DNA of 46,220 nucleotides, taken from contig NZ_JAAKEN010000022.1 in the NCBI RefSeq assembly GCF_011039175.1, positions 1 to 46,220 on the forward strand, in the 5' to 3' direction. The DNA comes from Slackia sp. ZJ119 (GTDB lineage Bacteria > Actinomycetota > Coriobacteriia > Coriobacteriales > Eggerthellaceae). The position numbers were made by a program, and so were the translations under genes. The notes under the pieces were generated by a model that had not been told where the DNA came from, made no database searches, and saw only the letters and a list, made by a program, of their open reading frames with translations. Below are positions 1 through 9,918 of this stretch, piece by piece (position 1 is the first letter of the stretch; each line of letters starts with the position of its first letter).

Positions 1-129
1 ACGGCGACGAAACTGGTGCTCCTGCAAGATGGGGCGAGGGGTTGGTGTGGTCTGAGCTCCATCACAGCACCCCGTACCCCTACGAGGTCGACTAAATCGC
101 AGACACACTTTTCTGCCTATATCCCCGAA

Positions 130-152
130 ATTCCCCTCGCGGGTTCGATCCC
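130..152. repeat. Remnant of the T-arm-bounded repeat, 3' of tRNA-Ala
   Basis: The stretch shares the run ATTCCCCTCGCGGGTTCGA with the right end of the repeat bodies in the two tRNA-Ser arrays (34760-35406 and 37582-38015). The rest of the body is not recognisable here. Like the full arrays it lies downstream of a minus-strand tRNA transcription unit, just beyond the tRNA-Ala terminator. It could also be a decayed tRNA T-arm. The remaining sequence from 1 to 129 shows no gene or structure I can support. Confidence 0.5.
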
Positions 153-170
153 CTCTGAGTCCCTTGGGAA

Positions 171-196
171 TGAAAAAACCTCTCGGACGAGAGGTT
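171..196 (-). terminator. Intrinsic terminator of the tRNA-Ile/tRNA-Ala unit
   Basis: On the minus strand an 8-bp stem, AACCTCTC paired with GAGAGGTT around a 4-nt loop, runs straight into six T residues (complement of 173-178). It begins about 10 bp after the tRNA-Ala CCA end. Confidence 0.85.
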
Positions 197-205
197 GGTT
201 GGTGA

Positions 206-281
206 TGGTGGAGCATAGGGGGATCGAACCCCTGACCTCAGGCTTGCAAAGCCCGCGCTCTCCCAGCTGAGCTAATGCCCC
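206..281 (-). tRNA. tRNA-Ala (anticodon UGC)
   Basis: The minus strand reads as a complete 76-nt tRNA with encoded CCA (206-208). The acceptor stem GGGGCAT pairs with ATGCTCC and contains the G3:U70 wobble that identifies tRNA-Ala. The anticodon loop carries TGC and the T loop is GGTTCGATCC. It lies about 77 bp downstream of tRNA-Ile on the same strand, with a large hairpin between them and a terminator after it. Confidence 0.95.
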
Positions 282-304
282 TTGCTACTTCTTCCAGGTA
301 TGAC

Positions 305-350
305 AATAAACGCTCCACCGGCAAACTCGGCTCACGGTGGAGCGTTTATT
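305..350. other. 16-bp perfect hairpin between tRNA-Ile and tRNA-Ala
   Basis: Positions 305-320 and 335-350 are perfectly complementary (AATAAACGCTCCACCG and its reverse complement) around a 14-nt loop. Neither side has a clean T tract, although the ends of the arms are T-rich. It may be a processing stem in the tRNA precursor or a weak terminator that attenuates tRNA-Ala relative to tRNA-Ile. Confidence 0.7.
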
Positions 351-358
351 CGCAAAAA

Positions 359-435
<77 letters not shown>

Positions 436-453
436 TTGAAAAAGTGCTCGTCT

Positions 454-482
454 AATTTACAACGAGACAACACCCAGGTCAA
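454..482 (-). promoter_or_regulatory. Promoter of the tRNA-Ile/tRNA-Ala unit
   Basis: On the minus strand TTGACC (477-482) and TAAATT (454-459) are separated by exactly 17 bp, and the -10 lies 18 bp from the tRNA-Ile 5' end. The rest of 436-755 holds no other gene. A lone TATAAT at 666-671 is a possible -10 for the downstream gene but has no good -35. Confidence 0.7.
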
Positions 483-755
483 GGATTTTCTTCACCGCCG
501 GCAAGGCTCCATATTTCCTCGACAACTAGGGTAACAGTGATCAAATCAGTCATATTCCAAGGTCCTCGATGAACGCCGCGCTGCTCTCTATGCGACCGAA
601 GGAATCAACGTCTTCCGAACGCATGCGAGTTTTTGAATTGCCGCCAACGTTTCAAGACAAATGCCTATAATCAGAGACAGATTCCCTGCATCCTTAAAGC
701 ATTTCGCGTCGCGCTTGAGGGTCGACCGTTTCGAGAAGAACCGAGGTGACACGAA

Positions 756-1268
756 ATGACACCTGTTGCCATCCAAACCCTCATCGTGTCGACGAACGGC
801 GCGCCCTCCGTTGTCGTGCTTAGGCCGATTGAGGACTCGCCGGAAAACGGGCGCATCCGCATCGTCCCCATCTGGATCGGGCTGCACGAGGCGTCCCAGC
901 TGGGCCTCGCTTTGGAAAACACGCGATTCGCCCGCCCGATGACGCACGATCTGTTCCTCGATGCCACGACGAACCTCGACGCCGTCATCGACCACGTGAT
1001 CATCAACAAGGTGCAGGGGTCCACGTTCTTCTCGCAGCTCGTGCTGAAGCAATACGGCCGGCTCATCCCCCTCGACGCCCGCCCAAGCGACGCCATAGCG
1101 CTCGCCATCCGCCAAAAGGCGCCGATCTACATTGAAGAAAGCGTCCTTGACCAGGCATCTCTGCCGTACGTGGTAAAGAAGTCGAACACAGCGAAAGCCA
1201 CCGAAAAGGAGATAGCGGACTTCCGAGACTTTGTGGCAACCCTGGCCCCTGAAGACTTCGGAGCTTAG
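756..1268 (+). CDS. Bifunctional nuclease (BFN/DUF151) domain protein
   Basis: The 170-residue product matches the bifunctional nuclease domain family (DUF151), described as having DNase and RNase activity in plants and found widely in bacteria. Visible family features are the early VVVLRPIE strand, IVPIWIGLHEA, the LALEN segment, the VIINKVQGSTFF strand and the RPSDAIALAIRQKAPIYIEE helix. The domain covers roughly residues 1-135, and the last 35 residues are a charged helical tail. The ATG is preceded by a GAGGTGA ribosome binding site at a good distance. The gene stands alone, followed by a repeat-rich gap. No signal peptide is visible, so it should be cytoplasmic. Its substrate cannot be read from the sequence. 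Confidence 0.85.
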   Translation: MTPVAIQTLIVSTNGAPSVVVLRPIEDSPENGRIRIVPIWIGLHEASQLGLALENTRFARPMTHDLFLDATTNLDAVIDHVIINKVQGSTFFSQLVLKQYGRLIPLDARPSDAIALAIRQKAPIYIEESVLDQASLPYVVKKSNTAKATEKEIADFRDFVATLAPEDFGA

Positions 1269-1470
1269 GGGGGCACCGACCAAGGCCGTCTTGCCCCGCA
1301 CAGGCAAGGCGCATGCCCAGGAGTTGAAGGCCGAGCGGACTCACGTATGTCGTTGCAAGGCTGCTTTCGCCGGCTCGTGGGCTGCCTGCGGCGCAAAAAT
1401 GGAGGCATCAGCGCGAAAATGCTGCCAACGGCGCGGGGTTCGGCCGATCCTGCCCCTGTTAATATATAGA

Positions 1471-1707
1471 ATTTGTGTACTGGAGATTTTGCGGGCAGTT
1501 TTCTGCAACTACAACATCAATTTTCAATTATTCCCAATTGGGAATAATTGAAAATGAGGTAAATATACAGCAGTTTCTTATAAAAACAGGCAATGCCGCG
1601 TAAAACAACGGTCGAGAATGATGCATTTTGACGCCAGAAAGCCAGTTTCTGCACTAAAAAGTGCGGACCGGCGCTGATTCGGCAGGAATAATCTCCAGTA
1701 CACAAAT
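1471..1707. repeat. AT-rich element with 18-bp terminal inverted repeats (copy 1)
   Basis: ATTTGTGTACTGGAGATT (1471-1488) is repeated exactly, inverted, at 1690-1707. The 237-bp interior is much richer in A+T than the surrounding chromosome and has a 34-bp perfect palindrome at 1521-1554. A related element at 34401-34652 starts with the similar GTACTAGAGATTTTGGAGG. No coding frame is convincing. It resembles a MITE-like non-autonomous element. No clear target-site duplication was seen. Confidence 0.6.
1521..1554. other. 34-bp perfect palindrome
   Basis: Positions 1521-1537 and 1538-1554 are exact reverse complements with no loop, and the sequence is strongly AT-rich. It sits inside the 1471-1707 element. 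It could form a cruciform or bind a dimeric protein. As an RNA hairpin it has no adjacent T tract. Confidence 0.8.
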
Positions 1708-1752
1708 CCTTCACACAAACAAACGCCCGCAGGAGCGCATCACGGGGTCCGA

Positions 1753-1886
1753 CCCCTTCCTTCCGCCTCCCGGCGGTTTCACCAGCCCCTCTTTCCGCCC
1801 CGCGGCAGCCTTCATCAGCCCCTTTTTCCGCTTTCCGGCGGCCTTCACCTGTCCCCTCTTTCCGCCTCGCAGCGGCCTCCACCAGC
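1753..1886. repeat. 33-nt imperfect tandem repeat, four units
   Basis: Units start at 1753, 1786, 1819 and 1853, each beginning CCCCT(T/C) followed by TTCCGC and ending near TTCA(C/T)CAG. The period of 33 is a multiple of three, but the reading frames on both strands give only low-complexity peptides (Pro/Phe-rich or Arg/Glu/Gly-rich) without start signals. I treat it as non-coding. The gap 1269-1940 otherwise holds only the element above and the gyrA terminator. Confidence 0.7.
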
Positions 1887-1906
1887 GCCCTTTTGAAACC
1901 TGCTGA

Positions 1907-1940
1907 CGAGGAAAGGGCCGCTTCAGCGGCCCTTTCCTCG
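1907..1940 (-). terminator. Terminator-like hairpin directly after gyrA
   Basis: A perfect 15-bp stem (1907-1921 with 1926-1940) closes a TTCA loop and abuts the gyrA stop codon at 1941. There is no strong T tract on the minus strand, so termination may be partial, or the hairpin may stabilise the mRNA 3' end. Confidence 0.65.
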
Positions 1941-4700
1941 CTACATCTCGTCAATGTCGGATTCGTTCAAATGCTGCGTCTCTACGGGCTGCGCCGCGGC
2001 ATTTTTCGTGCTGCGCTTCTTGCCGTAGGTGGAAATGGCGACGGCGGTAATGCGGTCTTTGTCCTTCACCTTCATGACGCTGACGCCTTGAGTCGAACGG
2101 CCCAGCTCGGAAATGCCGGACACCGGCGTGCGCACGACGACGCCCTCTTCGGACATGATCATGATCTCGTCGTCTGCGCCAACGACCTTCATCGCTGCCA
2201 ACAGGCCTTTCTTGTCGGTCATCGTGATGGTGAACACGCCTTGGCCGCCGCGGTGCTGCACCGGGTAGTCGTTGATGGGCGTGCGCTTGCCATAGCCTTT
2301 CTCGGTGATGACGAACAGGTCGGTGTCGGGGTGGGCGATCTCCATGCCGAGCACCTTCGCGATGGGCGGCACCTTCATGCCGCGCACGCCCTGGGTGTCG
2401 CGACCCATGGCCCGCACCTCGTCCTCGTCCCACACGATGGCCTTGCCGGCGGACGACACCATCACGACGTTTTCGCCTTTCGCCACGCGGCGCACGCTGA
2501 TCAGCTCGTCGCCGTCTTTCAGGTTGATGGCGATCAGGCCGTCGCGGCGCGTGCGGTCGTACAGCTCCATCGAGGTCTTCTTCACGTTGCCGTGGCTGGT
2601 CGCGAACATGAGGTACTCGTCGGCGGGGAAGTCCTTCGTCGCGATGACGGCGCTGATCTGCTCGCCTTTTTCAAGCGGCAGCAGGTTCACGATGGCGCTG
2701 CCGCGGGCGTGGCGCGACGCTTCGGGCAGCTCGTAGACCTTCAGACGATACACCTTGCCCTTCGTGGAGAAGAACAGCATGTAGGAATGCGTCGACGCGA
2801 TGAACAAGTGCTCTACGTAGTCGTTGTCCTTCAGGTTCACGCCTTGCATGCCCTTGCCGCCGCGCTTTTGTTGGCGGTACGTCGCCACGGGAAGGCGCTT
2901 CACGTAGCCGGCGCGGGTGACGGTCACGACCATCTGCTCGTCGGCGATGAGGTCTTCCACCTCGATGTCTTTCGCCTCGCCGGACAGCAGCGTCTTGCGC
3001 GGCGTGGCGTACTTCTTCTTGATCTCCAGCAGCTCTTCTTTGATGACCTGGCGCACCAGGGCCTCGTCGGACAGCACGCGATGGTAGTACTCGATGCGCT
3101 CGCGCAGTTCGGCCAGCTCGGCTTCGATCTTCTCGCGCTCCAAACCGGTCAGGCGGCGCAGGCGCATCTCAAGGATGGCCGTCGTCTGCTTTTCCGTCAA
3201 ACCAAAGCGCTCGCGCAGGCGCTGACCAGCCTCTTTGTCGGTCCGCGACGAACGGATGATGGAAATGACCTCGTCGATGTTGTCGAGCGCGACGATGTAG
3301 CCGTCCAAAATATGAGCGCGTTCCTCAGCTTTTGCCAGCTCATAGCGCGTCCGGCGCACGATGACGTCTTTCTGATGCTCGACGTAGTGGTGCAGCGCCT
3401 CCTTGAGCGACAGCACGCGCGGAACCCCGTCCACCAGCGCCAGCATGATGACGCCGAATCCCACCTCGAGCTGCGTGTGCTTGAACAGCTTGTTCAACAC
3501 GACCTGGGGGATCGCGTCTTTCTTCAGGTCGATGATGATGTCGATGCCGTGGCGGTCGGCGCCGTCGTGGATGTTGGAGATTTCCGGCAGCTTCTTGTCG
3601 CGCACAAGCTCGCCGAGCTTCTCAAGCAGGCGCTGGCGGTTGACCTGGTAGGGGATCTCGGTGATGACGATCTGGCTGCGGCCCTTCTTGTCCTCGACGA
3701 TCTTCGACCGCGCCCGGATCTTCAGCGAGCCGCGCCCTGTTTCGTACGCGTCAACGATGCCCTTCTTGCCCATGATGATGCCGCCGGTGGGGAAGTCCGG
3801 GCCGGGCAGCGCCTGCATGAGCTCTTCGGTCGTGACCTCCGGGTCGTCAAGCATGAGGCACGTGGCGTCGATGGTTTCGCCCAAGTTGTGCGGCGGGATG
3901 TTGGTAGCCATGCCGACGGCGATGCCGTTTGAGCCGTTGACCAGCAGATTCGGGAATCGCGCAGGCAAAACCGTGGGCTCTTCGAGCGATTCGTCGTAGT
4001 TGGGCTGGAAATCGACCGTTTCCTTGTCCAAGTCGCGCAGAAGCTCCATGGCCGGCTTGTCCAGACGCGCCTCGGTGTAGCGCATGGCTGCCGCCGAGTC
4101 GCCGTCGATGGACCCGAAGTTGCCGTGGCCGTCGATGAGCGGCACGCGCATGGAAAACGGCTGGGCCAGGCGCACCATGGTGTCGTACACGGCCGAGTCG
4201 CCGTGCGGATGGTACTTGCCGATGACGTCGCCGACCGTACGGGCCGACTTCATGTGCGGGCGGCTGGGCGTGTAACCCGACTCGTTCATGGCGTACAGGA
4301 TGCGACGGTGGACCGGCTTCAGGCCGTCGCGCACGTCTGGCAGGGCGCGGGCGACGATGACGCTCATGGAATATTCCAAGAACGACGCCTGCATCTCTTT
4401 GCCCAGATAAGCGCTGATGACGGTCGTGCCTTCGCCGCCGTTGGCGTCTTCGATGACCGACCCGTGCGGATTCGCTATCGTAGAAGTATCAATAAGCGCC
4501 CGCGCCTTGTTCTCGTCGGAATTGCCGATGCCCTGCACGGGGAAGCCGGGGCCGCCAGGCTCGCCTTCGTCCCCTTCGCCGCCTTCGGCCTCGAGGTCGC
4601 GCGTGTAGTCGTCCTCGGCACGGTTGAGCATTTCGCGAAACGCGTCGTCGCCCTGAGGCCCGCCGTTTTGCAGCTCGTCGTCTTCGTGATTGTCTGCCAT
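1941..4700 (-). CDS. gyrA: DNA gyrase subunit A
   Basis: GyrA is the breakage-reunion subunit of gyrase, which introduces negative supercoils with GyrB. The 919-residue protein has the winged-helix/tower core from about residue 95, the segment [20 protein letters not shown] at 119-138, the catalytic tyrosine in AAMRYTE (Tyr208) and, near 605-615, the GyrA box QKRGGKG that marks a true gyrase rather than topoisomerase IV. The quinolone-determining segment [13 protein letters not shown] keeps Ser169 and Asp173, the susceptible-type residues. Unusually, about 90 acidic, Gly-rich residues precede the core. The ATG at 4700 has an AAAGGTAAGG ribosome binding site, so the extension looks real. It lies 62 bp after gyrB and is likely co-transcribed. 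Confidence 0.97.
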   Translation of the reverse strand: MADNHEDDELQNGGPQGDDAFREMLNRAEDDYTRDLEAEGGEGDEGEPGGPGFPVQGIGNSDENKARALIDTSTIANPHGSVIEDANGGEGTTVISAYLGKEMQASFLEYSMSVIVARALPDVRDGLKPVHRRILYAMNESGYTPSRPHMKSARTVGDVIGKYHPHGDSAVYDTMVRLAQPFSMRVPLIDGHGNFGSIDGDSAAAMRYTEARLDKPAMELLRDLDKETVDFQPNYDESLEEPTVLPARFPNLLVNGSNGIAVGMATNIPPHNLGETIDATCLMLDDPEVTTEELMQALPGPDFPTGGIIMGKKGIVDAYETGRGSLKIRARSKIVEDKKGRSQIVITEIPYQVNRQRLLEKLGELVRDKKLPEISNIHDGADRHGIDIIIDLKKDAIPQVVLNKLFKHTQLEVGFGVIMLALVDGVPRVLSLKEALHHYVEHQKDVIVRRTRYELAKAEERAHILDGYIVALDNIDEVISIIRSSRTDKEAGQRLRERFGLTEKQTTAILEMRLRRLTGLEREKIEAELAELRERIEYYHRVLSDEALVRQVIKEELLEIKKKYATPRKTLLSGEAKDIEVEDLIADEQMVVTVTRAGYVKRLPVATYRQQKRGGKGMQGVNLKDNDYVEHLFIASTHSYMLFFSTKGKVYRLKVYELPEASRHARGSAIVNLLPLEKGEQISAVIATKDFPADEYLMFATSHGNVKKTSMELYDRTRRDGLIAINLKDGDELISVRRVAKGENVVMVSSAGKAIVWDEDEVRAMGRDTQGVRGMKVPPIAKVLGMEIAHPDTDLFVITEKGYGKRTPINDYPVQHRGGQGVFTITMTDKKGLLAAMKVVGADDEIMIMSEEGVVVRTPVSGISELGRSTQGVSVMKVKDKDRITAVAISTYGKKRSTKNAAAQPVETQHLNESDIDEM

Positions 4701-4762
4701 ACCTTACCTTTCTTACAAAAAGCGCGTGGCGGGCGGCGCGGCGGCCGCCCGGTCGGCGTCGT

Positions 4763-6706
<1,944 letters not shown>

Positions 6707-6740
6707 TCATTCACTCCTTCTGTTGCTGTGTTCAACGCTG

Positions 6741-6756
6741 CGTTTCACGTGAAACA
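6741..6756. promoter_or_regulatory. parS site (ParB binding), gyrB leader
   Basis: CGTTTCACGTGAAACA differs from the canonical parS TGTTTCACGTGAAACA at one base. It lies between the likely gyrB promoter and the gyrB start, so ParB loading here could influence the gyrB leader. Confidence 0.85.
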
Positions 6757-6769
6757 TGGAAAAGAGCAA

Positions 6770-6799
6770 AGGGAGCGCGTGCGACCCCCTTCGCTCCCT
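6770..6799 (-). terminator. Possible recF terminator hairpin
   Basis: AGGGAGCG (6770-6777) pairs with CGCTCCCT (6792-6799). On the minus strand the stem is followed by a loosely T-rich stretch. It lies downstream of recF and inside the gyrB leader, so it could also act as an attenuator. Confidence 0.4.
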
Positions 6800-6834
6800 C
6801 AAGCGTTCGGTTTCGTCTGTACATAAGTGCTGGA

Positions 6835-6843
6835 AGTATACCA
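6835..6843 (-). promoter_or_regulatory. Extended -10 promoter element upstream of gyrB
   Basis: On the minus strand the sequence is TGGTATACT, an extended -10 of the TGnTATAAT type, with no good -35 at 17 bp. It would give a leader of about 120 nt for gyrB that includes the parS site. Confidence 0.4.
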
Positions 6844-6994
6844 CGCTTTTCCCGGTAAAGGGAGATTTCACGTCAAATACCCGCCATATAATGCGATCTG
6901 CGGCGCGATCTCGCCCGTCTTCGACCTAAACATCGCCAAAAAGGAATTCGGCCGTCTCTTGGCTTTTAGGCGTCGGCGGGGCAGCGACAGGCGG

Positions 6995-8122
6995 CTAGGA
7001 GGCGGGCGCGGCCAGGTCCACGACGCGGGCGCGGGCGAGCAGGTCGGCGTCGAAATAGGCGAGATTCGTCGTGGTGACGAACGTTTGGATGTCGTCGGCT
7101 AGAAAGTCGATGAGCGCCCGACGGCGGGCGGCGTCCAACTCGCTCATCACGTCGTCCAGCAGCAGGATCGGCTGCTGATGCAGGATCTCCTGGACGAGCG
7201 CCACCTCGGCGAGCTTCCACGCCAGCACGACGGAGCGCTGCTGACCTTGGCTGGCGAAGTCTTCTACCGCAAGGCCGGCGACGAACAGCTCCACGCGGTC
7301 GGCATGCGGGCCGACGAGCGACCTGCCCCGCCGCAGCTCTTCGGGAAGCCGGCGGGCAAGCGCCTCTTCGAAGCGGGCCTTCGCCTCGTCGCGGGCGGGC
7401 GGCTCGGCGGAAGCGGGCAGGAGCGCAGACGCCTCGCCGGATTCCCACGACGGCACGTAGCGCCCGGTCAGCGCTTCATGTCCGCCGGTCAGCTGCGCGT
7501 AGCGCTCGGCCATGGCCGCCAGCAGGCGGCAAAACAGCGCCCGCCGGTACGCCTCGAGCGTCGATCCGACCGTCGCGAGCATCTCGTTCAAGCTGGCCAC
7601 GAGCACCGGGTCGGCGCCTTTTTTGAGCGCCTTGTTCTTGTGCTGCAGCAGCTTTTCGTAATCGCGCCTGATCAGGTAATGGTTCGCCGACAGCTGCGAG
7701 CCGATGTCGTCAAGGGCGCGGCGCCGCAGGCCGTGCGAGCCTTTCACCAAAAACAGGTCGTCGGGCGTGAACGCCACCGACGGCATGAGGCCGCGCAGCT
7801 CGGAAACCGGCTTGGCCTTGCCGTTCAACCGGTGGACCTTCTTGCCCTCTGCGATGGATATGTCCAGGTCAAGGCGGCGGCTTCCGCTCTCAGCCAGCGC
7901 TTTGAGGCGAGCGCACGAAGCCCCCTGCCGAACCAGCTGGCTCATCAACGGATGACGAAACGACCCCTGCGCCGTGAGCAGCGACACCCCTTCGACGACG
8001 TTCGTCTTTCCCGTGGCGTTCGGCCCGACGAGCACCGTGAGCGAACCGATGTCGTCAAGCGAAAACCGCTCGTAGTTGCGGAAATCGACGAATTCCAGGC
8101 GCCTGAGCGCAAGATTGTCCAT
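6995..8122 (-). CDS. recF: DNA replication and repair protein RecF
   Basis: RecF is an SMC-like ATPase that helps load RecA at single-strand gaps through RecO and RecR. The 375-residue product has the N-terminal FRNYE segment, Walker A GPNATGKT (33-40), the PDDLFLVKGSHGLRRR region and, near 320, Walker B LLLDDVMSELD, followed by a conserved threonine segment FVTTTN. Length is normal. The ATG at 8122 is 18 bp after the dnaN stop, which implies an operon with dnaN. A 288-bp gap with promoter, hairpin and parS separates it from gyrB. Confidence 0.96.
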   Translation of the reverse strand: MDNLALRRLEFVDFRNYERFSLDDIGSLTVLVGPNATGKTNVVEGVSLLTAQGSFRHPLMSQLVRQGASCARLKALAESGSRRLDLDISIAEGKKVHRLNGKAKPVSELRGLMPSVAFTPDDLFLVKGSHGLRRRALDDIGSQLSANHYLIRRDYEKLLQHKNKALKKGADPVLVASLNEMLATVGSTLEAYRRALFCRLLAAMAERYAQLTGGHEALTGRYVPSWESGEASALLPASAEPPARDEAKARFEEALARRLPEELRRGRSLVGPHADRVELFVAGLAVEDFASQGQQRSVVLAWKLAEVALVQEILHQQPILLLDDVMSELDAARRRALIDFLADDIQTFVTTTNLAYFDADLLARARVVDLAAPAS

Positions 8123-8140
8123 GCGGCGTGCGGCCCCTCT

Positions 8141-9244
8141 TTATGAAATGCGGACCGGCATGACCAGATACAGGTACGACTCGTCGCCCTCGGCCGTGAA
8201 AATGCCCGGCTTCATGGAATCCTGCAGGTCGAGGTTCACGAACTCGGACGGCACCGCGCTCAAGCCGTCGACCAGGTACGCGCCGTTGAACGCGATCTCC
8301 ATGCTTTCGCCTTCGCCTTCGCAGGCAAGGCTCTGCTGAGCGCTGCCCACGTCCTGGGCCACGGTGGAAAGCTGCACGATGGGCGCGTCCAGATCGACCG
8401 CGAAGCGGACCGGCGAGCTCGACTGGCTGAGCACCGACGTGCGCTTGACGGCGCCGAGCACGTCTTCGGTGCGCAGGCGCACGCGCGTGGCGTGGGACGA
8501 GGGCAGCAGCTGGCGGTAGTTGGGGAACACGCCGCCGATGCGGCGGTTGATGAACACGGTATTTTGGTACGTTACCACGACTTGGTTCTCAGACAGTCCC
8601 AGCCGCACGTCCTCTTCCGACTTCGGCAGCGACGCGATCTCCTGCAAGAAGGACCCGCCGATGACCGCTTCGAAGTCCTCGACGTCTTCGGCCGGCACCT
8701 GGGCCTGCGCAATGGCCAGGCGGTAAGAGTCGGTCGCCACCATCTTGAGCGTGCCGCCTTCGAGCGACAGCAAGACGCCGGTCAGGATGGCGCGGCTCTC
8801 GTCGCGCGAAACGATGCGGGCGACCTTTTTCACCATGGACGCGAACAGCGGAAACGACAGGCGAACCTCCTGGTCGGCCGCGACGTTGGGAAAGTCCGGG
8901 AAGTCCTCGGGGCTGAGCGTCTTCACGTCGTAGCTGATCGTGTCGCACGTGATGGACGCCGAATCGCCGCCGTCAGCGACGTGCACCGCGGCGTCGGGCA
9001 GGTTCTTCACGATGTCAAGCAGCAGCTTGCCGAGAAACACCGTGCGGCCCTCTTCCTCGACCAGCGCCGGCAGCGTGTATTTGATGGATTTCACCAGGTC
9101 AGTCGATTGCAGGACCAGCGAATCGCCCACCGCCTCGGCGAAGATGCCGCCGGCAAGCACCGGCAGCGTCGACGACGCCGAAACGCCTTTCAACACGACG
9201 GAAAGGGCGGTCTGCAACTCGGTGCGGTTGATGCTGAACTTCAC
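8141..9244 (-). CDS. dnaN: DNA polymerase III beta subunit (sliding clamp)
   Basis: The product is the ring-shaped processivity clamp. The start is GTG at 9242-9244, giving VKFSINRTELQTAL at the N-terminus and 367 residues, the family's usual length. An AGAAGGTGG ribosome binding site precedes it. The frame stays open to 9403, but that N-terminal part is basic, unlike DnaN, and overlaps the promoter. Three clamp domains follow in order, ending in SYLYLVMPVRIS with the family's M-P-(V/M)-R end. The gene is divergent from dnaA across the origin region, whereas many bacteria have dnaA-dnaN on one strand. Confidence 0.96.
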   Translation of the reverse strand: MKFSINRTELQTALSVVLKGVSASSTLPVLAGGIFAEAVGDSLVLQSTDLVKSIKYTLPALVEEEGRTVFLGKLLLDIVKNLPDAAVHVADGGDSASITCDTISYDVKTLSPEDFPDFPNVAADQEVRLSFPLFASMVKKVARIVSRDESRAILTGVLLSLEGGTLKMVATDSYRLAIAQAQVPAEDVEDFEAVIGGSFLQEIASLPKSEEDVRLGLSENQVVVTYQNTVFINRRIGGVFPNYRQLLPSSHATRVRLRTEDVLGAVKRTSVLSQSSSPVRFAVDLDAPIVQLSTVAQDVGSAQQSLACEGEGESMEIAFNGAYLVDGLSAVPSEFVNLDLQDSMKPGIFTAEGDESYLYLVMPVRIS

Positions 9245-9281
9245 GGCGCCACCTTCTTCAAGGGATCGGACAGTGCAACCT

Positions 9282-9287
9282 ATTATA
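9282..9287 (-). promoter_or_regulatory. -10 box of the dnaN promoter
   Basis: The minus strand reads TATAAT, 37 bp upstream of the dnaN GTG. No recognisable -35 lies at 16-18 bp. Confidence 0.5.
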
Positions 9288-9386
9288 GTGTCCCGCCGCG
9301 AAGCCGCGCCACGTTTTTCTGGCAGGCAAGCAAGAATGCAGAAGCGCCCGCGGGCGCGACGGCTTTTCGGCTGCAAGTCGCAGGAC

Positions 9387-9493
9387 GGCGGATTCGGCGG
9401 CAAGGGCTCCGCCTCGATGCGTCGTCGACCTGAGCCAAGGTCTCAGGCCTCCTTTGGCTTGACCTCGGCTGCGCCCTTGCCGCCGAATCCGCC
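9387..9493. repeat. 107-bp hairpin element, copy 1 (beside oriC)
   Basis: A perfect 21-bp inverted repeat (9387-9407 and 9473-9493) encloses a 65-bp core. On the minus strand the core contains CCGAGGTCAAGCCAAAGGAG, an inner 8-bp stem with the 7-nt loop ACCTTGG, and ACGACGCATCGAGG. The same core, loop and overall length recur at 16927-17033 with entirely different but self-complementary terminal arms. It lies between dnaN and the DnaA-box cluster. Confidence 0.8.
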
Positions 9494-9565
9494 TGCCGAA
9501 AGCGATCGCAGCAGGCGCTTGCGACATCCGACCAAACCCCGAACATCCCCGAATATCCGTGGTGG

Positions 9566-9836
9566 ATTGTGGAAAAGGTGGAAAACACGGAATTCGGTGG
9601 AATACGGCGGTAAAGAGCCAGGTAAACGACTGTTTTTCAAGTTTTCCACACCCGTTTCGCCCTAAAGTTTTCAACGCGCTTCATTCAGGGCTTTCCCATC
9701 TTGTTCGATGTTTTCCACAATTTGGGGAAAAGTCGCCGAAAACTCTGGAAAACTCGACGTGAAAACGGTGGAAAGACCGTTCGGTCTGTGAGTTTTCCAC
9801 AACAATCCCTTCCGTTGGCCCAGTTCGATCCACATT
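9566..9836. other. Probable oriC: cluster of DnaA-box-like TTTTCCACA sites
   Basis: Exact TTTTCCACA occurs at 9642-9650, 9711-9719 and 9793-9801, and inverted at 9568-9576. Looser forms (GGTGGAAAA near 9578, GATCCACA near 9827) lie between. These resemble the DnaA box TTATCCACA. The cluster occupies the divergent dnaN/dnaA gap, where strand bias of flanking genes switches from minus to plus. The gap 9245-9918 has no other gene. Confidence 0.8.
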
Positions 9837-9918
9837 CGGTGGACGAAATGTTTAGAATGTCGTGGAAGAAGACCGAAACATCGGACCGAAAACCCTTTCG
9901 AGATGCGGTGGGAAGCCC

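Noticed and set aside
1893-3932. 679-codon open frame opposite gyrA
   Set aside because: It lies wholly antisense to gyrA, is rich in His, Val and Asp as expected for a mirror frame of GC-rich coding DNA, and has no ribosome binding site or family motif.
6861-6876. Fifth parS near 6866
   Set aside because: ATTTCACGTCAAAT lacks the central CACGTG symmetry and both flanking GTTT/AAAC parts.
9245-9403. Extended N-terminus of DnaN
   Set aside because: It would cross the TATAAT box and part of the hairpin element, and the GTG at 9244 has a proper ribosome binding site and gives the standard length.
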